Positions 9,556 through 17,706 of a DNA stretch of 64,000 nt are shown here, piece by piece. Under the pieces are notes generated by a model. That model worked only from the letters and a program-made list of their open reading frames with translations. It made no database searches and had not been told where the DNA came from. A program made the translations under genes and the position numbers. This stretch comes from Bacteroidota bacterium. GTDB taxonomy: Bacteria > Bacteroidota > Bacteroidia > B-17B0 > Aurantibacillaceae. How positions within the stretch are numbered: position 1 is the stretch's first letter; every line of letters begins with the position of its first letter. The stretch covers positions 465,629 through 529,628 of the forward strand of contig JAUXZS010000056.1 of NCBI GenBank assembly GCA_030692515.1, written 5' to 3'.

Positions 9556-10437
9556 ATGGCGCGTTTAAACGTTTTAAAAACTTACAAAATTTATATTGGT
9601 GGTCAGTTTCCAAGAACAGAAAGCGGACGCTATTACGAACTTTTAAATAAAAAAGGGGAAACAATAGCGAACGTTTGTTTATGCTCTCGTAAAGATTTTA
9701 GAAATGCTGTGGTTGCAGCACGCTCTGCATTTACTGGGTGGAGTGGGAAGTCGGCATTTAACCGTAGCCAAATTTTATACCGTATTGCCGAAATGTTAGA
9801 GGGTAGAAAATCACAATTTGTTGAAGAGTTAGTTTTACAAGGACTTACAAAAGTGGCAGCCGATAAAGAAGTATTGCAAAGTATTGATAGATTAGTGCAT
9901 TACGCAGGTTGGTGTGATAAATATTCTGCATTATTTAGTTCGGTTAATCCTGTTGCCTCTTCGCACTTTAATTTTTCTGTGCCTGAACCAACAGGTGTGG
10001 TTTCGGTTATTGCTCCTGAAAATTCTGGCTTGTTAGGTTTGGTGAGCGTAATAGCTCCAATTATTTGTGGTGGTAATACATGCGTGGTTTTAGCTTCAAA
10101 TAGTTTGCCGTTAAGTTCAATAACTTTGGCAGAAGTGCTTGCAACTTCTGATTTGCCTGGAGGAGTTGTAAATATTTTAACAGGTACTTCAAAAGAACTG
10201 CATAGTCATTTTTCTTCGCATATGGATGTGAACGCTATCATTTACTGTAGAGAGAATAAAGAAGAAACTAAAATTATTTCAGAAAATGCATCGTTAAATG
10301 TTAAGCGTTCATTTATTTGGAATAAAGATTGGAATAAAGAAGAAAATCAAAACCCATATTTAATTTTAGATCTTCAGGAAATTAAAACAACCTGGCACCC
10401 GATTGAAAACATTGGAATTGGCGGCGCAAAATATTAA
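9556..10437 (+). CDS. Short aldehyde-dehydrogenase-like protein without catalytic domain
   Basis: These 293 residues align with the N-terminal half of aldehyde dehydrogenases: the start YIGGQFPRTESG, the helix AARSAFTGWSGKSAFNRSQILYR, and a coenzyme-domain segment PTGVVSVIAPENSGLLG with a VILASN-like stretch (VVLASNSLPLS). The usual ELGGKSP region is replaced by WNKDWNKEE. The catalytic Cys and general-base Glu regions are absent, and no ALDH C-terminal half follows in any frame. It is about 190 residues shorter than the family. It may be a structural partner of a full-length ALDH elsewhere, or a decayed gene, although the frame is intact and codon use looks normal. Confidence 0.8.
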   Translation: MARLNVLKTYKIYIGGQFPRTESGRYYELLNKKGETIANVCLCSRKDFRNAVVAARSAFTGWSGKSAFNRSQILYRIAEMLEGRKSQFVEELVLQGLTKVAADKEVLQSIDRLVHYAGWCDKYSALFSSVNPVASSHFNFSVPEPTGVVSVIAPENSGLLGLVSVIAPIICGGNTCVVLASNSLPLSSITLAEVLATSDLPGGVVNILTGTSKELHSHFSSHMDVNAIIYCRENKEETKIISENASLNVKRSFIWNKDWNKEENQNPYLILDLQEIKTTWHPIENIGIGGAKY

Positions 10438-10496
10438 ATAATAACCAGCTGTAACTTTTTGATAATCTTGTTCGTCTTAACATAAATAAATAAATT

Positions 10497-11306
10497 ATGA
10501 AATATTTCGGAACCCTTTTTTTAAGTCTAGTTTTTACTTCAGTATTTTCCCAAAAAAACTGTAAAGGTACCTTATTGGATAGTTTAACATTGCAGCCAAT
10601 AGAATTTGCTAATGTTGGTATTGTTGGTAAAGGTTTTGGAACGGTTAGTAACGAGAATGGTGAGTTTAATTTTGTTGTGCCAGATAGTTTAGTAAACGAA
10701 CCAATTAAAATTTCGATAATTGGATATAAACCCAAAACGTTATTCTTAAATAAAATAAATGAATTAGGAAAAATAAAACTTGCGCAAACTACCACCATTT
10801 TAAATGAAGTGTCGGTTACAGCAAAAAAAACTAAGATAAAAATATTAGGCAACGAAACTAAAACCACCGGGATAACTGCGGGCTTCACCAAAAATACACT
10901 GGGGGCAGAGTTGGCAATAAAACTAAATATTAAGCATCCTAAAACACACTTACGAAAATTTTATATAAACATTGCTAATAACTCAATAGAGAAACCAATT
11001 TTTAGGTTTAATGTTTACGATAAAGATGAACATGGATTACCAAAAGATAATATTTTAAACCAAAGCGTTATTATAGAGTTTAAGGAAAAAACCGGATTAA
11101 TTGAATTAGATTTAACGCCATATAATTTATATGTTGATGATGATGTTTTTATTTCTTTAGAATGGATTAAAGATTTGGGAGATGTAAAAGGGTTGTTTTT
11201 CTCAAGTAAATTAGTTGGAAGCCCAACCTATTTTCGTCAGGCAAGTCAAGATAAATGGGCGAAAATTCCAATAGGAGTTGGTTTACACGCAGAGGTGGCG
11301 TATTAA
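10497..11306 (+). CDS. Secreted protein with carboxypeptidase-regulatory-like domain
   Basis: A 269-residue protein with a signal peptide (about residues 1-18, ending FSQ). It is followed by a beta-sandwich of the carboxypeptidase-D regulatory type at about 20-100: KGTLLDSLTLQPIEFANVGI, then TVSNENGEFNF, then ISIIGYKPKT. A VTAKKTKIK segment follows, similar to the linker before a TonB plug. The last ~160 residues form a beta-rich domain (FRFNVYDKDEHGLPKDNI) with no barrel, so this is not a TonB receptor. It is probably periplasmic or surface-associated, with unknown ligand. It stands alone between the ALDH-like gene and a tiny divergent ORF. Confidence 0.75.
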   Translation: MKYFGTLFLSLVFTSVFSQKNCKGTLLDSLTLQPIEFANVGIVGKGFGTVSNENGEFNFVVPDSLVNEPIKISIIGYKPKTLFLNKINELGKIKLAQTTTILNEVSVTAKKTKIKILGNETKTTGITAGFTKNTLGAELAIKLNIKHPKTHLRKFYINIANNSIEKPIFRFNVYDKDEHGLPKDNILNQSVIIEFKEKTGLIELDLTPYNLYVDDDVFISLEWIKDLGDVKGLFFSSKLVGSPTYFRQASQDKWAKIPIGVGLHAEVAY

Positions 11307-11308
11307 AA

Positions 11309-11458
11309 TCAGATAGAGCCTTTACTTGATTTACGTACCTTTTTCTTTTTTATAATTCCGGGACAGCTATCGCATTTGTTTTTAGACAAAAAGCAACTTT
11401 CCATTGTACATGCAACAATTGCTAAAACTGAAAAAATTAAAAAGTACCGTTTAAACAT
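11309..11458 (-). CDS. 49-residue lipoprotein-like small protein
   Basis: A short ORF with ATG at 11456-11458 and TGA at 11309-11311. It encodes MFKRYFLIFSVLAIVACTME, then a short region with CDSC and a basic tail (KKKKVRKSSKGS). The N-terminus has a basic start, a hydrophobic core and Cys17 in a VAC context, so a lipoprotein signal is plausible. Tiny Cys-containing lipoproteins of this shape, with a KCDxCP-like motif, are familiar to me from Bacteroidota. It is convergent with the gene ending at 11306 and divergent from the MlaE-like gene. Coding status rests on this layout alone. Confidence 0.5.
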   Translation of the reverse strand: MFKRYFLIFSVLAIVACTMESCFLSKNKCDSCPGIIKKKKVRKSSKGSI

Positions 11459-11510
11459 AATTTATACTAACAAATATACGTGAATATTTTCGTATTTTTA
11501 AGCCTCCAAC

Positions 11511-12254
11511 ATGAATCTGTTTTTTCACATAGGTCGCTATTTTATGCTTTTGTATAAGGTTTTTAGAAAACCCCAAAAATTTAGCGTTTATATTCGGCAA
11601 ATAATTTTTGAAATAAATAATATTGGCATTTCGTCGTTGCCAATTATTGCAATTATTTCTGTTTTTATGGGAGGGATAATTACAATTCAAGCAGCTTTTG
11701 GTTTTAATAGTCCTTGGGTGCCATTGTATGCTGTTGGTTTTACAACTCGCGAAAGTATAATGTTAGAATTTAGTCCAACCATTGTTTGTTTAATATTAGC
11801 AGGAAAAGTTGGTTCAAATATTGCTTCAGAAATTGGTGCCATGAGAATTACAGAGCAGATTGATGCTTTAGAAATAATGGGAATTAATTCTGCAGGCTAT
11901 TTAATATTTCCAAAAATTGCTGCTTCTGTATTTATTTTCCCGTTTTTAATTGCCTTAAGTATGTTCTTGGGAATATTGGGTGGATATGTTATGGGAGTGT
12001 CTGCGGGCGCATGCTCAGCGTATGAATATATTTTCGGAATTCAAGCTTTTTTTGAACCCTGGAAGTTATATTATTCATTTACAAAAGTGATAGTATTTGC
12101 GTTTATTATAACATCTGTTTCTGCTTTTTTTGGTTACAATACAAGTGGAGGCGCTTTAGAGGTAGGTAAAAGCAGCACCAATGCAGTTGTTTATAGTAGC
12201 ATTTTAATTTTATTATTTAGTTTAATTTTAACTAACTTATTTCTTAACCGTTGA
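11511..12254 (+). CDS. MlaE-family ABC lipid transporter permease
   Basis: A 247-residue polytopic inner-membrane protein of the MlaE/DUF140 family. It has five or so hydrophobic segments and the family hallmark EIGAMRITEQIDALEIMGI at about 121-139. It should form the membrane dimer of an MCE-type system moving phospholipids between inner and outer membranes. The next gene overlaps by four bases (TTGA), giving strict coupling to the ATPase. The MCE (MlaD-like) substrate-binding gene that often follows is absent here, so it must be elsewhere or missing. Confidence 0.88.
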   Translation: MNLFFHIGRYFMLLYKVFRKPQKFSVYIRQIIFEINNIGISSLPIIAIISVFMGGIITIQAAFGFNSPWVPLYAVGFTTRESIMLEFSPTIVCLILAGKVGSNIASEIGAMRITEQIDALEIMGINSAGYLIFPKIAASVFIFPFLIALSMFLGILGGYVMGVSAGACSAYEYIFGIQAFFEPWKLYYSFTKVIVFAFIITSVSAFFGYNTSGGALEVGKSSTNAVVYSSILILLFSLILTNLFLNR

Positions 12255-13009
12255 TTGAAATTAAAAATATAAATAAAACTTTTGGTAATAGGCATATTGT
12301 AAAAGATGTGTCGTTTAATTTTCTTCCAGGAAAAACAAATTTAATAATTGGCGAAAGCGGTTGTGGTAAAACTACTATCGTAAAATTAATGGTTGGCTTG
12401 CATGAACCAGATAGCGGAGAAATATTGTACGATGGACAAAATTTCCCAAAATTAAATCAAATTGAGAAACAAAACGTAAGAAAAAAAATTGGCATGTTAT
12501 TTCAGGGAGGTGCGTTATTTGATTCACAAACCTTAGAAGAAAATGTTGGTTTTCCATTAGATATGTTTACTGATTTAAGTAAGGAAGAGAAATTGGAGCG
12601 CGTTAATTTTTGTTTGGAAAGAGTTCAACTTGTTGGAAAAAATAAATTGTACCCGGCTGAGTTGAGTGGGGGGATGAAAAAAAGAGCCGCTCTGGCAAGA
12701 GCTATTGCCAACAATCCTAAATATTTGTTTTGTGATGAACCTAACTCTGGTTTAGATCCAAAAACATCTATTGTAATTGATAATTTAATAAAAGACATTA
12801 CAGAAGAGTATAATATCACAACAATTATTATTACCCATGACATGAACAGTGTTATGGAAATTGGAGAAAATATTATGTTCATTCATGAAGGAGAAAGTTG
12901 GTGGACAGGAAATAAAGATCAGGTTTTAAAAACTACCAATAAAGAATTATTTGATTTTGTTTTTGCAAGTGAATTCATGAAGCACGTTCTTGGAGCAGAA
13001 CAAAAATAA
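12251..13009 (+). CDS. MlaF-like ABC lipid transporter ATPase
   Basis: A 252-residue ABC ATPase, partner of the MlaE-like permease. It shows Walker A GESGCGKT, a Q-loop in MLFQGGALFDS (typical of MlaF), signature ELSGGMKKRAALARA, Walker B YLFCDEPNSGLD and a switch His in IITHDM. In most ABC ATPases the Walker B is followed by DEPT; DEPNSGLD is a variant seen in this subfamily. The start is TTG at 12251, overlapping the TGA of the permease, because no ATG occurs before the Walker A motif. It powers retrograde or anterograde phospholipid transport; the direction cannot be told from sequence. Confidence 0.87.
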   Translation: MIEIKNINKTFGNRHIVKDVSFNFLPGKTNLIIGESGCGKTTIVKLMVGLHEPDSGEILYDGQNFPKLNQIEKQNVRKKIGMLFQGGALFDSQTLEENVGFPLDMFTDLSKEEKLERVNFCLERVQLVGKNKLYPAELSGGMKKRAALARAIANNPKYLFCDEPNSGLDPKTSIVIDNLIKDITEEYNITTIIITHDMNSVMEIGENIMFIHEGESWWTGNKDQVLKTTNKELFDFVFASEFMKHVLGAEQK

Positions 13010-13026
13010 ATAACAACCAAAAAACA

Positions 13027-14928
13027 CTAAATCTCTTCTTGTATTTCTAACCAACGCAAAGATTTTTCATCAAGCGCTTTCGCAAGCACTTTTAATTCGT
13101 TACTTATAGTTTGTATTTCGTTATAGTCGGTTATGCCACTTGCAAGTTTTGTTTCAAGATCCAATTTTTTACTTTCTAACTTGGGCATTTCCTCTTCTAG
13201 TATTTCTAATTCTCGCTGAGTTTTATAGGATAATTTTTTTGCTGGAGTTTCAGAAATAATTTTTTCAGCAACTTTTTTTTCGATTAAAGCCTCTTCAATT
13301 TTTAATACGGGAAACTCTTCCCCTTTTTGATTGGCTTTCCACTCTCTATACTCTGTATAATTTCCCGGATAATCTTTTATGGTTCCGTTACCTTCCATTA
13401 CAAAAGTATGATCTACTAATCTATCAATAAAATATCTATCGTGAGAGACAATTAAAACACAGCCTCTAAATTCCTCCAAAAAATCTTCTAAAGTTTGAAG
13501 TGTAACAATGTCCAAATCGTTAGTGGGCTCATCTAATATTAAAAAATTAGGGTTCTTCATTAACACCGTTAATAAATATAACCTTCTTTTTTCTCCGCCG
13601 CTTAATGTGTGTGCATAACTAAATTGAACGTTAGGCGGAAAATTAAAACGAGTTAATAAAGTTGCAGCGGTCATGCTGGTGCCGTTAGCTAAAGGAATGT
13701 GTTCTGCAATATCTCTAACAATTTCGATGATTCTTTTATCGTTGTTAATCAGCATTCCTGCTTGAGAATAATAACCAAACACAATTGTGTCACCTAGTGC
13801 AACTTTACCTGTATCCACTTGCTCTTTACCTTGAATAATATTTAAGAGCGTTGTTTTTCCAACACCATTTTTTCCAACAACTCCAATTTTTTCTCCTGGG
13901 ATAAATGTATAGGTAAACGGTTCTGTTAAAATATTTTTATTCGGATAATTTTTGGTGATGTTATGTAACTCAACAATTTTAGAACCCATGCGTTCCATTT
14001 TAACGGTAAGTTCAATTTTTTTCTCAATTCGTTTTTGTTTTGCTTTTTTTTCTATTTCATAAAAGGCATCAACTCGCGATTTTGATTTTGTGCCACGCGC
14101 CTTTGGCATTTTACGAACCCATACAACTTCTTTGCGATAAAGATTACGAGCTTTGTCTATTTCGGCATCTTTAATCTGTTCACGTTCTGCTTTTTTTTCT
14201 AAATAATAATCAAAGTTGCCTTTGTACTCATATAATTCGTAATTATCTATTTCAATAATTTTATCACAAACCTCATCTAAAAAATATCTATCGTGCGTTA
14301 CTAATAAAATACTTAAAGATGCATCTTGTAAATAATTTTCTAACCACTCAATCATATCAATGTCTAAATGATTGGTTGGCTCATCCATAATAATTAAATT
14401 CGGACGGTTAATTAAAGTTAGCGCTAGGGCTACACGTTTTTTTTGTCCACCCGAAAGTGTTTTAACTACTTGTGCAGTGTTTGTAATTTCTAAGCGAGTT
14501 AAAATTTCTATAATGTTTTTTTCGTAATCCCAAGCTTCAATCAAATTCATTTGGTTAAGCGCTTCTTCTAATCTATCTGCTGTTTTTGAATCGGTTGAAG
14601 TTTCGCTTAATTTTATAACATCGTCGTATTCTTTAATTGCTTTAACAAATTTATTATCCGCAGTATCTATTAATTGTTGAATGGTTAATGATTCATCAAA
14701 CGTAAAATTCTGGTCTAAAAAACCAATCGTAATATCTTTTCTAAAAACAACTTCACCTTCATCGGCAATTTCAATTCCTTTTAAAATTTTAAATAGTGTT
14801 GTTTTTCCAGAACCGTTTTTTGCAACAAGGGCAATTTTTTCGCCGTAATTAATACCAAAACTTATTTTATTGAACAGAACTTTGGCGCCGTATGCCTTAG
14901 AAAGATTGCTTATAGAGAGTAAATTCAT
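13027..14928 (-). CDS. ABC-F ATPase (Uup-like), ribosome-associated
   Basis: A soluble protein with two tandem ABC domains and no membrane segments: the first with AKNGSGKT, LSGGQKKR and IIMDEPTNHLD; the second with GKNGVGKT, LSGGEKRR and LILDEPTNDLD. A charged linker of ABC-F type separates them, and a C-terminal coiled-coil region of about 90 residues follows, as in Uup. ABC-F proteins act on the ribosome or on branched DNA intermediates (Uup). The open frame extends 12 codons further to 14964, but I chose the ATG at 14928 (633 residues). It gives the expected MNLLSISNLSKAYG start, and a -7 promoter box lies inside the longer version. Confidence 0.85.
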   Translation of the reverse strand: MNLLSISNLSKAYGAKVLFNKISFGINYGEKIALVAKNGSGKTTLFKILKGIEIADEGEVVFRKDITIGFLDQNFTFDESLTIQQLIDTADNKFVKAIKEYDDVIKLSETSTDSKTADRLEEALNQMNLIEAWDYEKNIIEILTRLEITNTAQVVKTLSGGQKKRVALALTLINRPNLIIMDEPTNHLDIDMIEWLENYLQDASLSILLVTHDRYFLDEVCDKIIEIDNYELYEYKGNFDYYLEKKAEREQIKDAEIDKARNLYRKEVVWVRKMPKARGTKSKSRVDAFYEIEKKAKQKRIEKKIELTVKMERMGSKIVELHNITKNYPNKNILTEPFTYTFIPGEKIGVVGKNGVGKTTLLNIIQGKEQVDTGKVALGDTIVFGYYSQAGMLINNDKRIIEIVRDIAEHIPLANGTSMTAATLLTRFNFPPNVQFSYAHTLSGGEKRRLYLLTVLMKNPNFLILDEPTNDLDIVTLQTLEDFLEEFRGCVLIVSHDRYFIDRLVDHTFVMEGNGTIKDYPGNYTEYREWKANQKGEEFPVLKIEEALIEKKVAEKIISETPAKKLSYKTQRELEILEEEMPKLESKKLDLETKLASGITDYNEIQTISNELKVLAKALDEKSLRWLEIQEEI

Positions 14929-14933
14929 GGCCG

Positions 14934-14941
14934 CAAAGGTA
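14934..14941 (-). promoter_or_regulatory. Bacteroidota -7 box of the ABC-F gene
   Basis: On the minus strand TACCTTTG fits TAnnTTTG. It ends 5 bases before the ATG at 14928, implying a very short leader. No clear -33 TTG was found at the expected distance. Confidence 0.5.
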
Positions 14942-15007
14942 ATCTGTTTTTTAGTTAACAGCATGATTTTTTTATTTTAGGGATTTTTTGTACTTTTAAA
15001 GAACAAA

Positions 15008-15160
15008 ATGGCAGCCGAGAAATCCATATTTATTACTGAAGAAGAAAAGATTGAGCTTCGCCTCAAAAGCACTCATAAGGAGCGATTTCACCTATTAATG
15101 CAATTAATTAAGGCTAGCCAAAAAATAAAAAAAGCTCAAAAAATTAAAACCAATCAATAA
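15008..15160 (+). CDS. 50-residue charged protein upstream of a nucleotidyltransferase
   Basis: An ATG at 15008 opens a 51-codon frame ending in TAA at 15158-15160. The product starts MAAEKSIFITEEEKIELRLK and ends in a Lys-rich tail with KKAQKIK. It is predicted to be mostly helical. The nucleotidyltransferase frame starts two bases after its stop, so the two are almost certainly one transcript. Size, charge and coupling suggest a small partner such as an antitoxin or specificity subunit. I do not recognise the family. Confidence 0.6.
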   Translation: MAAEKSIFITEEEKIELRLKSTHKERFHLLMQLIKASQKIKKAQKIKTNQ

Positions 15161-15162
15161 TT

Positions 15163-15642
15163 GTGGATTTTTTAGATAGTGAGATTTTTAAGGTTTGGCA
15201 GCTTCTTGAAAAGAATAAAACAATTTATATAATGGTGGGTGGTTTTGCTACAACCTTTCATGGATTTAGTAGAGTAACACAAGATCTTGATCTTTGGATA
15301 AAAGACACATTGGAAAATAGAAAATCTTTAAGAAATGTAATAAAGGAATTGGATATAGGCGATTTTGAAGGCATTGAAACAAGCGAATTTATACCTGGCT
15401 ATACATCTATAAAATTAAATTCAGGAATTGAACTGGATATTATGACTTACTTAAAGGGATTTGAGCAGGTAAAATTTGACGAATGTTATTCAATAGCTCC
15501 AGTAGCAGATATTGATGGGGTTTCTATAAAATTCCTGCACATAAATCAATTAATTGAAGCAAAAAAAGCAGCGGGCAGGGCAAAAGATTTAATGGATCTT
15601 GAAGAATTGGAAAAGATAAGAAATGCCCAAAATAAAAAATAA
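15163..15642 (+). CDS. Nucleotidyltransferase-like protein (DUF6036 type)
   Basis: A 159-residue protein with the polymerase-beta-type nucleotidyltransferase fold. The motif GGFATTFHGFSRVTQDLDLW at about 24-43 gives the GG and DxD(L) metal-binding pattern. A later acidic strand, ELDIMTYL at about 90, gives the third carboxylate, and the C-terminal region KAAGRAKDLMDLEELEKI is the helix seen in AbiEii/DUF6036 proteins. The start is GTG at 15163, two bases after the upstream small ORF. Such enzymes often form toxin-antitoxin or phage-defence pairs, but this is family knowledge, not shown here. A bidirectional hairpin terminator follows directly. Confidence 0.75.
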   Translation: MDFLDSEIFKVWQLLEKNKTIYIMVGGFATTFHGFSRVTQDLDLWIKDTLENRKSLRNVIKELDIGDFEGIETSEFIPGYTSIKLNSGIELDIMTYLKGFEQVKFDECYSIAPVADIDGVSIKFLHINQLIEAKKAAGRAKDLMDLEELEKIRNAQNKK

Positions 15643-15666
15643 AAAGCCCCTGATTTCAGAGGCTTT
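15643..15666. terminator. Bidirectional hairpin terminator
   Basis: AAAGCCCCTGA and TCAGAGGCTTT form a stem with one mismatch around a two-base loop. A-rich sequence precedes it and T-rich sequence follows, and it sits between two convergent genes. Confidence 0.75.
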
Positions 15667-15691
15667 CATTAATTAATAAAAAATTAAAAAA

Positions 15692-16174
15692 TTAATTTGT
15701 GTGACTATAATCCTTCGTTCCTGCTATGGCGCCACTTTCATCCCAACTAGTCCACAGACCAGTTTTTTCTCCATTATCATAATTCATTTCAAAACGTTTT
15801 TTACCACTTTCATCGAAAACTAACCAAGTGCCTGTTTTTTTACCTAAGTTATAAAAAGCAATGGCAGAAGTTGTTCCATTCTCATTAAATCTTACCCATT
15901 TTTGGTCTTTTTGACCATTTGTAAAAGTTCCGATTTCCATTTTGTTACCTGATGCATAATAGTAAGTTGCTTCACCAGTTATCACACCTTCTTTTACAGT
16001 AAACTCTGATTTAATACCATCTTGAGTCTTTGATATTACGCCGTTAAATAATGCGCCGCTAGCTAATCCAGGAATGCTGCTGTCATCAATATATAAACCT
16101 TTATCGTTTTGTTTTTGGGCACTTAAAAAGCTAAAGCTTATTAGAGATGCAAATAGTATTACTAACTTTTTCAT
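15692..16174 (-). CDS. Secreted MORN/YwqK-like repeat protein
   Basis: A 160-residue protein with a clear signal peptide (MKKLVILFASLISFSFLSAQ). A series of G-x-W/Y-x-x-(Y/F)-(Y/D)-x-x-G-x-K repeat units follows, for example YYASGNKMEIGTF, FNENGTTSAIAFY and FDESGKKRFEMNY, matching the MORN_2/YwqK repeat. The frame extends nine codons upstream to 16201; I prefer the ATG at 16174 because it starts the signal peptide. It should sit in the periplasm or on the surface. Function unknown; some family members are annotated as antitoxins of YwqJ-type toxins, but no toxin gene is adjacent. Confidence 0.75.
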   Translation of the reverse strand: MKKLVILFASLISFSFLSAQKQNDKGLYIDDSSIPGLASGALFNGVISKTQDGIKSEFTVKEGVITGEATYYYASGNKMEIGTFTNGQKDQKWVRFNENGTTSAIAFYNLGKKTGTWLVFDESGKKRFEMNYDNGEKTGLWTSWDESGAIAGTKDYSHTN

Positions 16175-16215
16175 AACCGTTTGTTTTAAAAAATTAAACA
16201 ATCAATTTTCTAAAT

Positions 16216-16246
16216 CAAAGTTATTAAAATAACATTGAAGAAACAA
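16216..16246 (-). promoter_or_regulatory. Promoter of the MORN-repeat gene
   Basis: On the minus strand, TTG at 16244-16246 is followed 20 bases later by TAACTTTG at 16216-16223, matching the Bacteroidota -33/-7 arrangement. The ATG at 16174 lies about 42 bases downstream. Confidence 0.55.
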
Positions 16247-16330
16247 TGGGGTAATAAAACGTTAACAATTACTTTACTTTTAAAGCCGCTAATATTGCTT
16301 AAAACTGTTTAATTGTAGGGACTTAGAGAG

Positions 16331-16654
16331 TTAGTTTAATGGACTCAAAGAAATATCTGAGAATAATGAAAGACTTGTTGATTTAATCTCTAAAGGTTGG
16401 TAACCAATAGTATTTATTGAGATAGAATATATTTTGTCGGTTTTTAAAGAAAGTTTAAAATTTCCATTAAAATCCGCAAAAAAAGTTTCGCCGGTTTCAT
16501 TAATAATAATTTTCGCGCCAGCTATTGTTTCGCCAGTAACATCAGTAATTTTACCAGCAATAGTTTTTACACTTGCTTTTTCTTTACCAGAGTTTCCTGC
16601 GAAGGAAACATTGCATAAAACAAAAAATAAAAATATATAAATCAACTTTTTCAC
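16331..16654 (-). CDS. Small secreted carboxypeptidase-regulatory-like protein
   Basis: A 107-residue protein with a signal peptide (LIYIFLFFVLCNVSFAG). A single beta-sandwich follows: TIAGKITDVTGETIAGAKI, then ETFFADFNGNFKLSL, then ISINTIGYQPLEIK, the classic carboxypeptidase-regulatory/TonB-linked pattern but with no barrel. The start codon is GTG at 16652-16654, with a near-consensus TAAATTTA box upstream. It is presumably a periplasmic or surface accessory domain. It is transcribed toward the MORN-like gene with a 129-base gap that contains that gene's own promoter, so the two are probably separate units. Confidence 0.7.
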   Translation of the reverse strand: MKKLIYIFLFFVLCNVSFAGNSGKEKASVKTIAGKITDVTGETIAGAKIIINETGETFFADFNGNFKLSLKTDKIYSISINTIGYQPLEIKSTSLSLFSDISLSPLN

Positions 16655-16747
16655 ACTGTAAATTTATAGCTGTTGTTTTCCTAAATCTTTAGGGCAATGT
16701 TATCAAATAGTTAAGGTAGATCTAATGTTAAATCAACCAATTAAATA

Positions 16748-16911
16748 GCCACGAATTGTACGAATAACAGAAAATCATTTATAATTAAACTTTGCTTTTT
16801 CGGGAAATAATTTGTTCTGGCGGTTGTATTGCTTGAACAATAAATTGTGCTGATAAAATTACTTTTTGTGAGTACCCACCCAATTTTGGTGAAATTTGTG
16901 TAATTAGTGGC
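16748..16911. repeat. Inverted-repeat element, family A, copy 3
   Basis: The left arm GCCACGAATTGTACGAAT starts at 16748 and the right arm ATTTGTGTAATTAGTGGC is at 16894-16911. The 164-base element fills most of the roughly 300-base gap upstream of trmD and holds no ORF. It ends 34 bases before the trmD -7 box. Confidence 0.7.
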
Positions 16912-16944
16912 TTCATTTTATAGACTAAAATTACTGGCAATCAT

Positions 16945-16952
16945 TATCTTTG
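16945..16952 (+). promoter_or_regulatory. -7 box of trmD
   Basis: TATCTTTG fits TAnnTTTG, and the ATG begins five bases later at 16957. Its position right after a family A repeat means the repeat could affect the upstream promoter region. Confidence 0.55.
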
Positions 16953-16956
16953 CGCT

Positions 16957-17631
16957 ATGAGAATTGATATTATTAGCGCTGTACCGGATCTTATGACTAG
17001 CTCATTTAGTCATTCTATTCTTAAAAGAGCAATTAATAATAAATTAGTTGAGGTAAACCTTATTAATCTGCGCGATTATTCTACTAACAAACAAAAGCAA
17101 ATAGATGATTATGCTTTTGGCGGAGGAGCGGGTATGGTGCTAATGATAGAACCAATTGCCGCTTGTTTAAACGATTTAAAATCGCAAAGAATATATGATG
17201 AAATCATTTATATGAGCCCGGATGGAGAATTATTAACGCAGCAATTATGTAATCAATATTCTCTTTTAAAAAACATTATTATTTTATGCGGACACTATAA
17301 GGGAATTGATGAGCGAGTAAGACAACATTTAATAACAAAAGAGATAAGTATTGGTGATTATGTCTTAAGCGGAGGAGAAATTCCGGCAGCCGTATTTAGT
17401 GATGCTGTAATTCGTTTATTGCCTGGCGTTTTAAATGATGAAACATCCGCCTTAAGCGACTCTTTTCAAGATAATTTATTAGCACCCCCTGTATATACGC
17501 GCCCAGCAGAGTTTAATGGATGGAAAATTCCTGAAATATTAGTAAGTGGCCACACAGCTAATATAGACAAGTGGCGTCACGAACAAAGCCTTGAAAGAAC
17601 TAAATTAAGACGCCCTGATTTGCTCAAATAG
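16957..17631 (+). CDS. trmD: tRNA (guanine37-N1)-methyltransferase TrmD
   Basis: A 224-residue SPOUT-class methyltransferase that makes m1G37 next to the anticodon and prevents frameshifting. The knotted SAM site is visible in [27 protein letters not shown] and [16 protein letters not shown]. The N-terminal [15 protein letters not shown] motif is characteristic. The length equals typical TrmD. In many bacteria trmD sits with rpsP, rimM and rplS; none is adjacent here. It is followed by pntA 75 bases downstream, which has its own -7 box. Confidence 0.96.
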   Translation: MRIDIISAVPDLMTSSFSHSILKRAINNKLVEVNLINLRDYSTNKQKQIDDYAFGGGAGMVLMIEPIAACLNDLKSQRIYDEIIYMSPDGELLTQQLCNQYSLLKNIIILCGHYKGIDERVRQHLITKEISIGDYVLSGGEIPAAVFSDAVIRLLPGVLNDETSALSDSFQDNLLAPPVYTRPAEFNGWKIPEILVSGHTANIDKWRHEQSLERTKLRRPDLLK

Positions 17632-17668
17632 GAGCAATTTTTTAAAATTCATTTTTTTATTTTCTCAA

Positions 17669-17676
17669 TAATTTTG
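17669..17676 (+). promoter_or_regulatory. -7 box of pntAB
   Basis: TAATTTTG matches TAnnTTTG and lies 31 bases before the pntA ATG. No clear -33 TTG is present. Confidence 0.45.
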
Positions 17677-17706
17677 CGTTCTTTGATTTTCTAAATAAAA
17701 ATCAAT

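Noticed and set aside
10438..10496. Frameshift or truncation of the short ALDH with its C-terminal half downstream
   Set aside because: No ALDH-like sequence occurs in any frame after the stop; the next gene is unrelated.
14929..14964. Longer start for the ABC-F gene at 14964
   Set aside because: The extra 12 codons contain a -7 promoter box and do not resemble the family; the ATG at 14928 gives the usual N-terminus.
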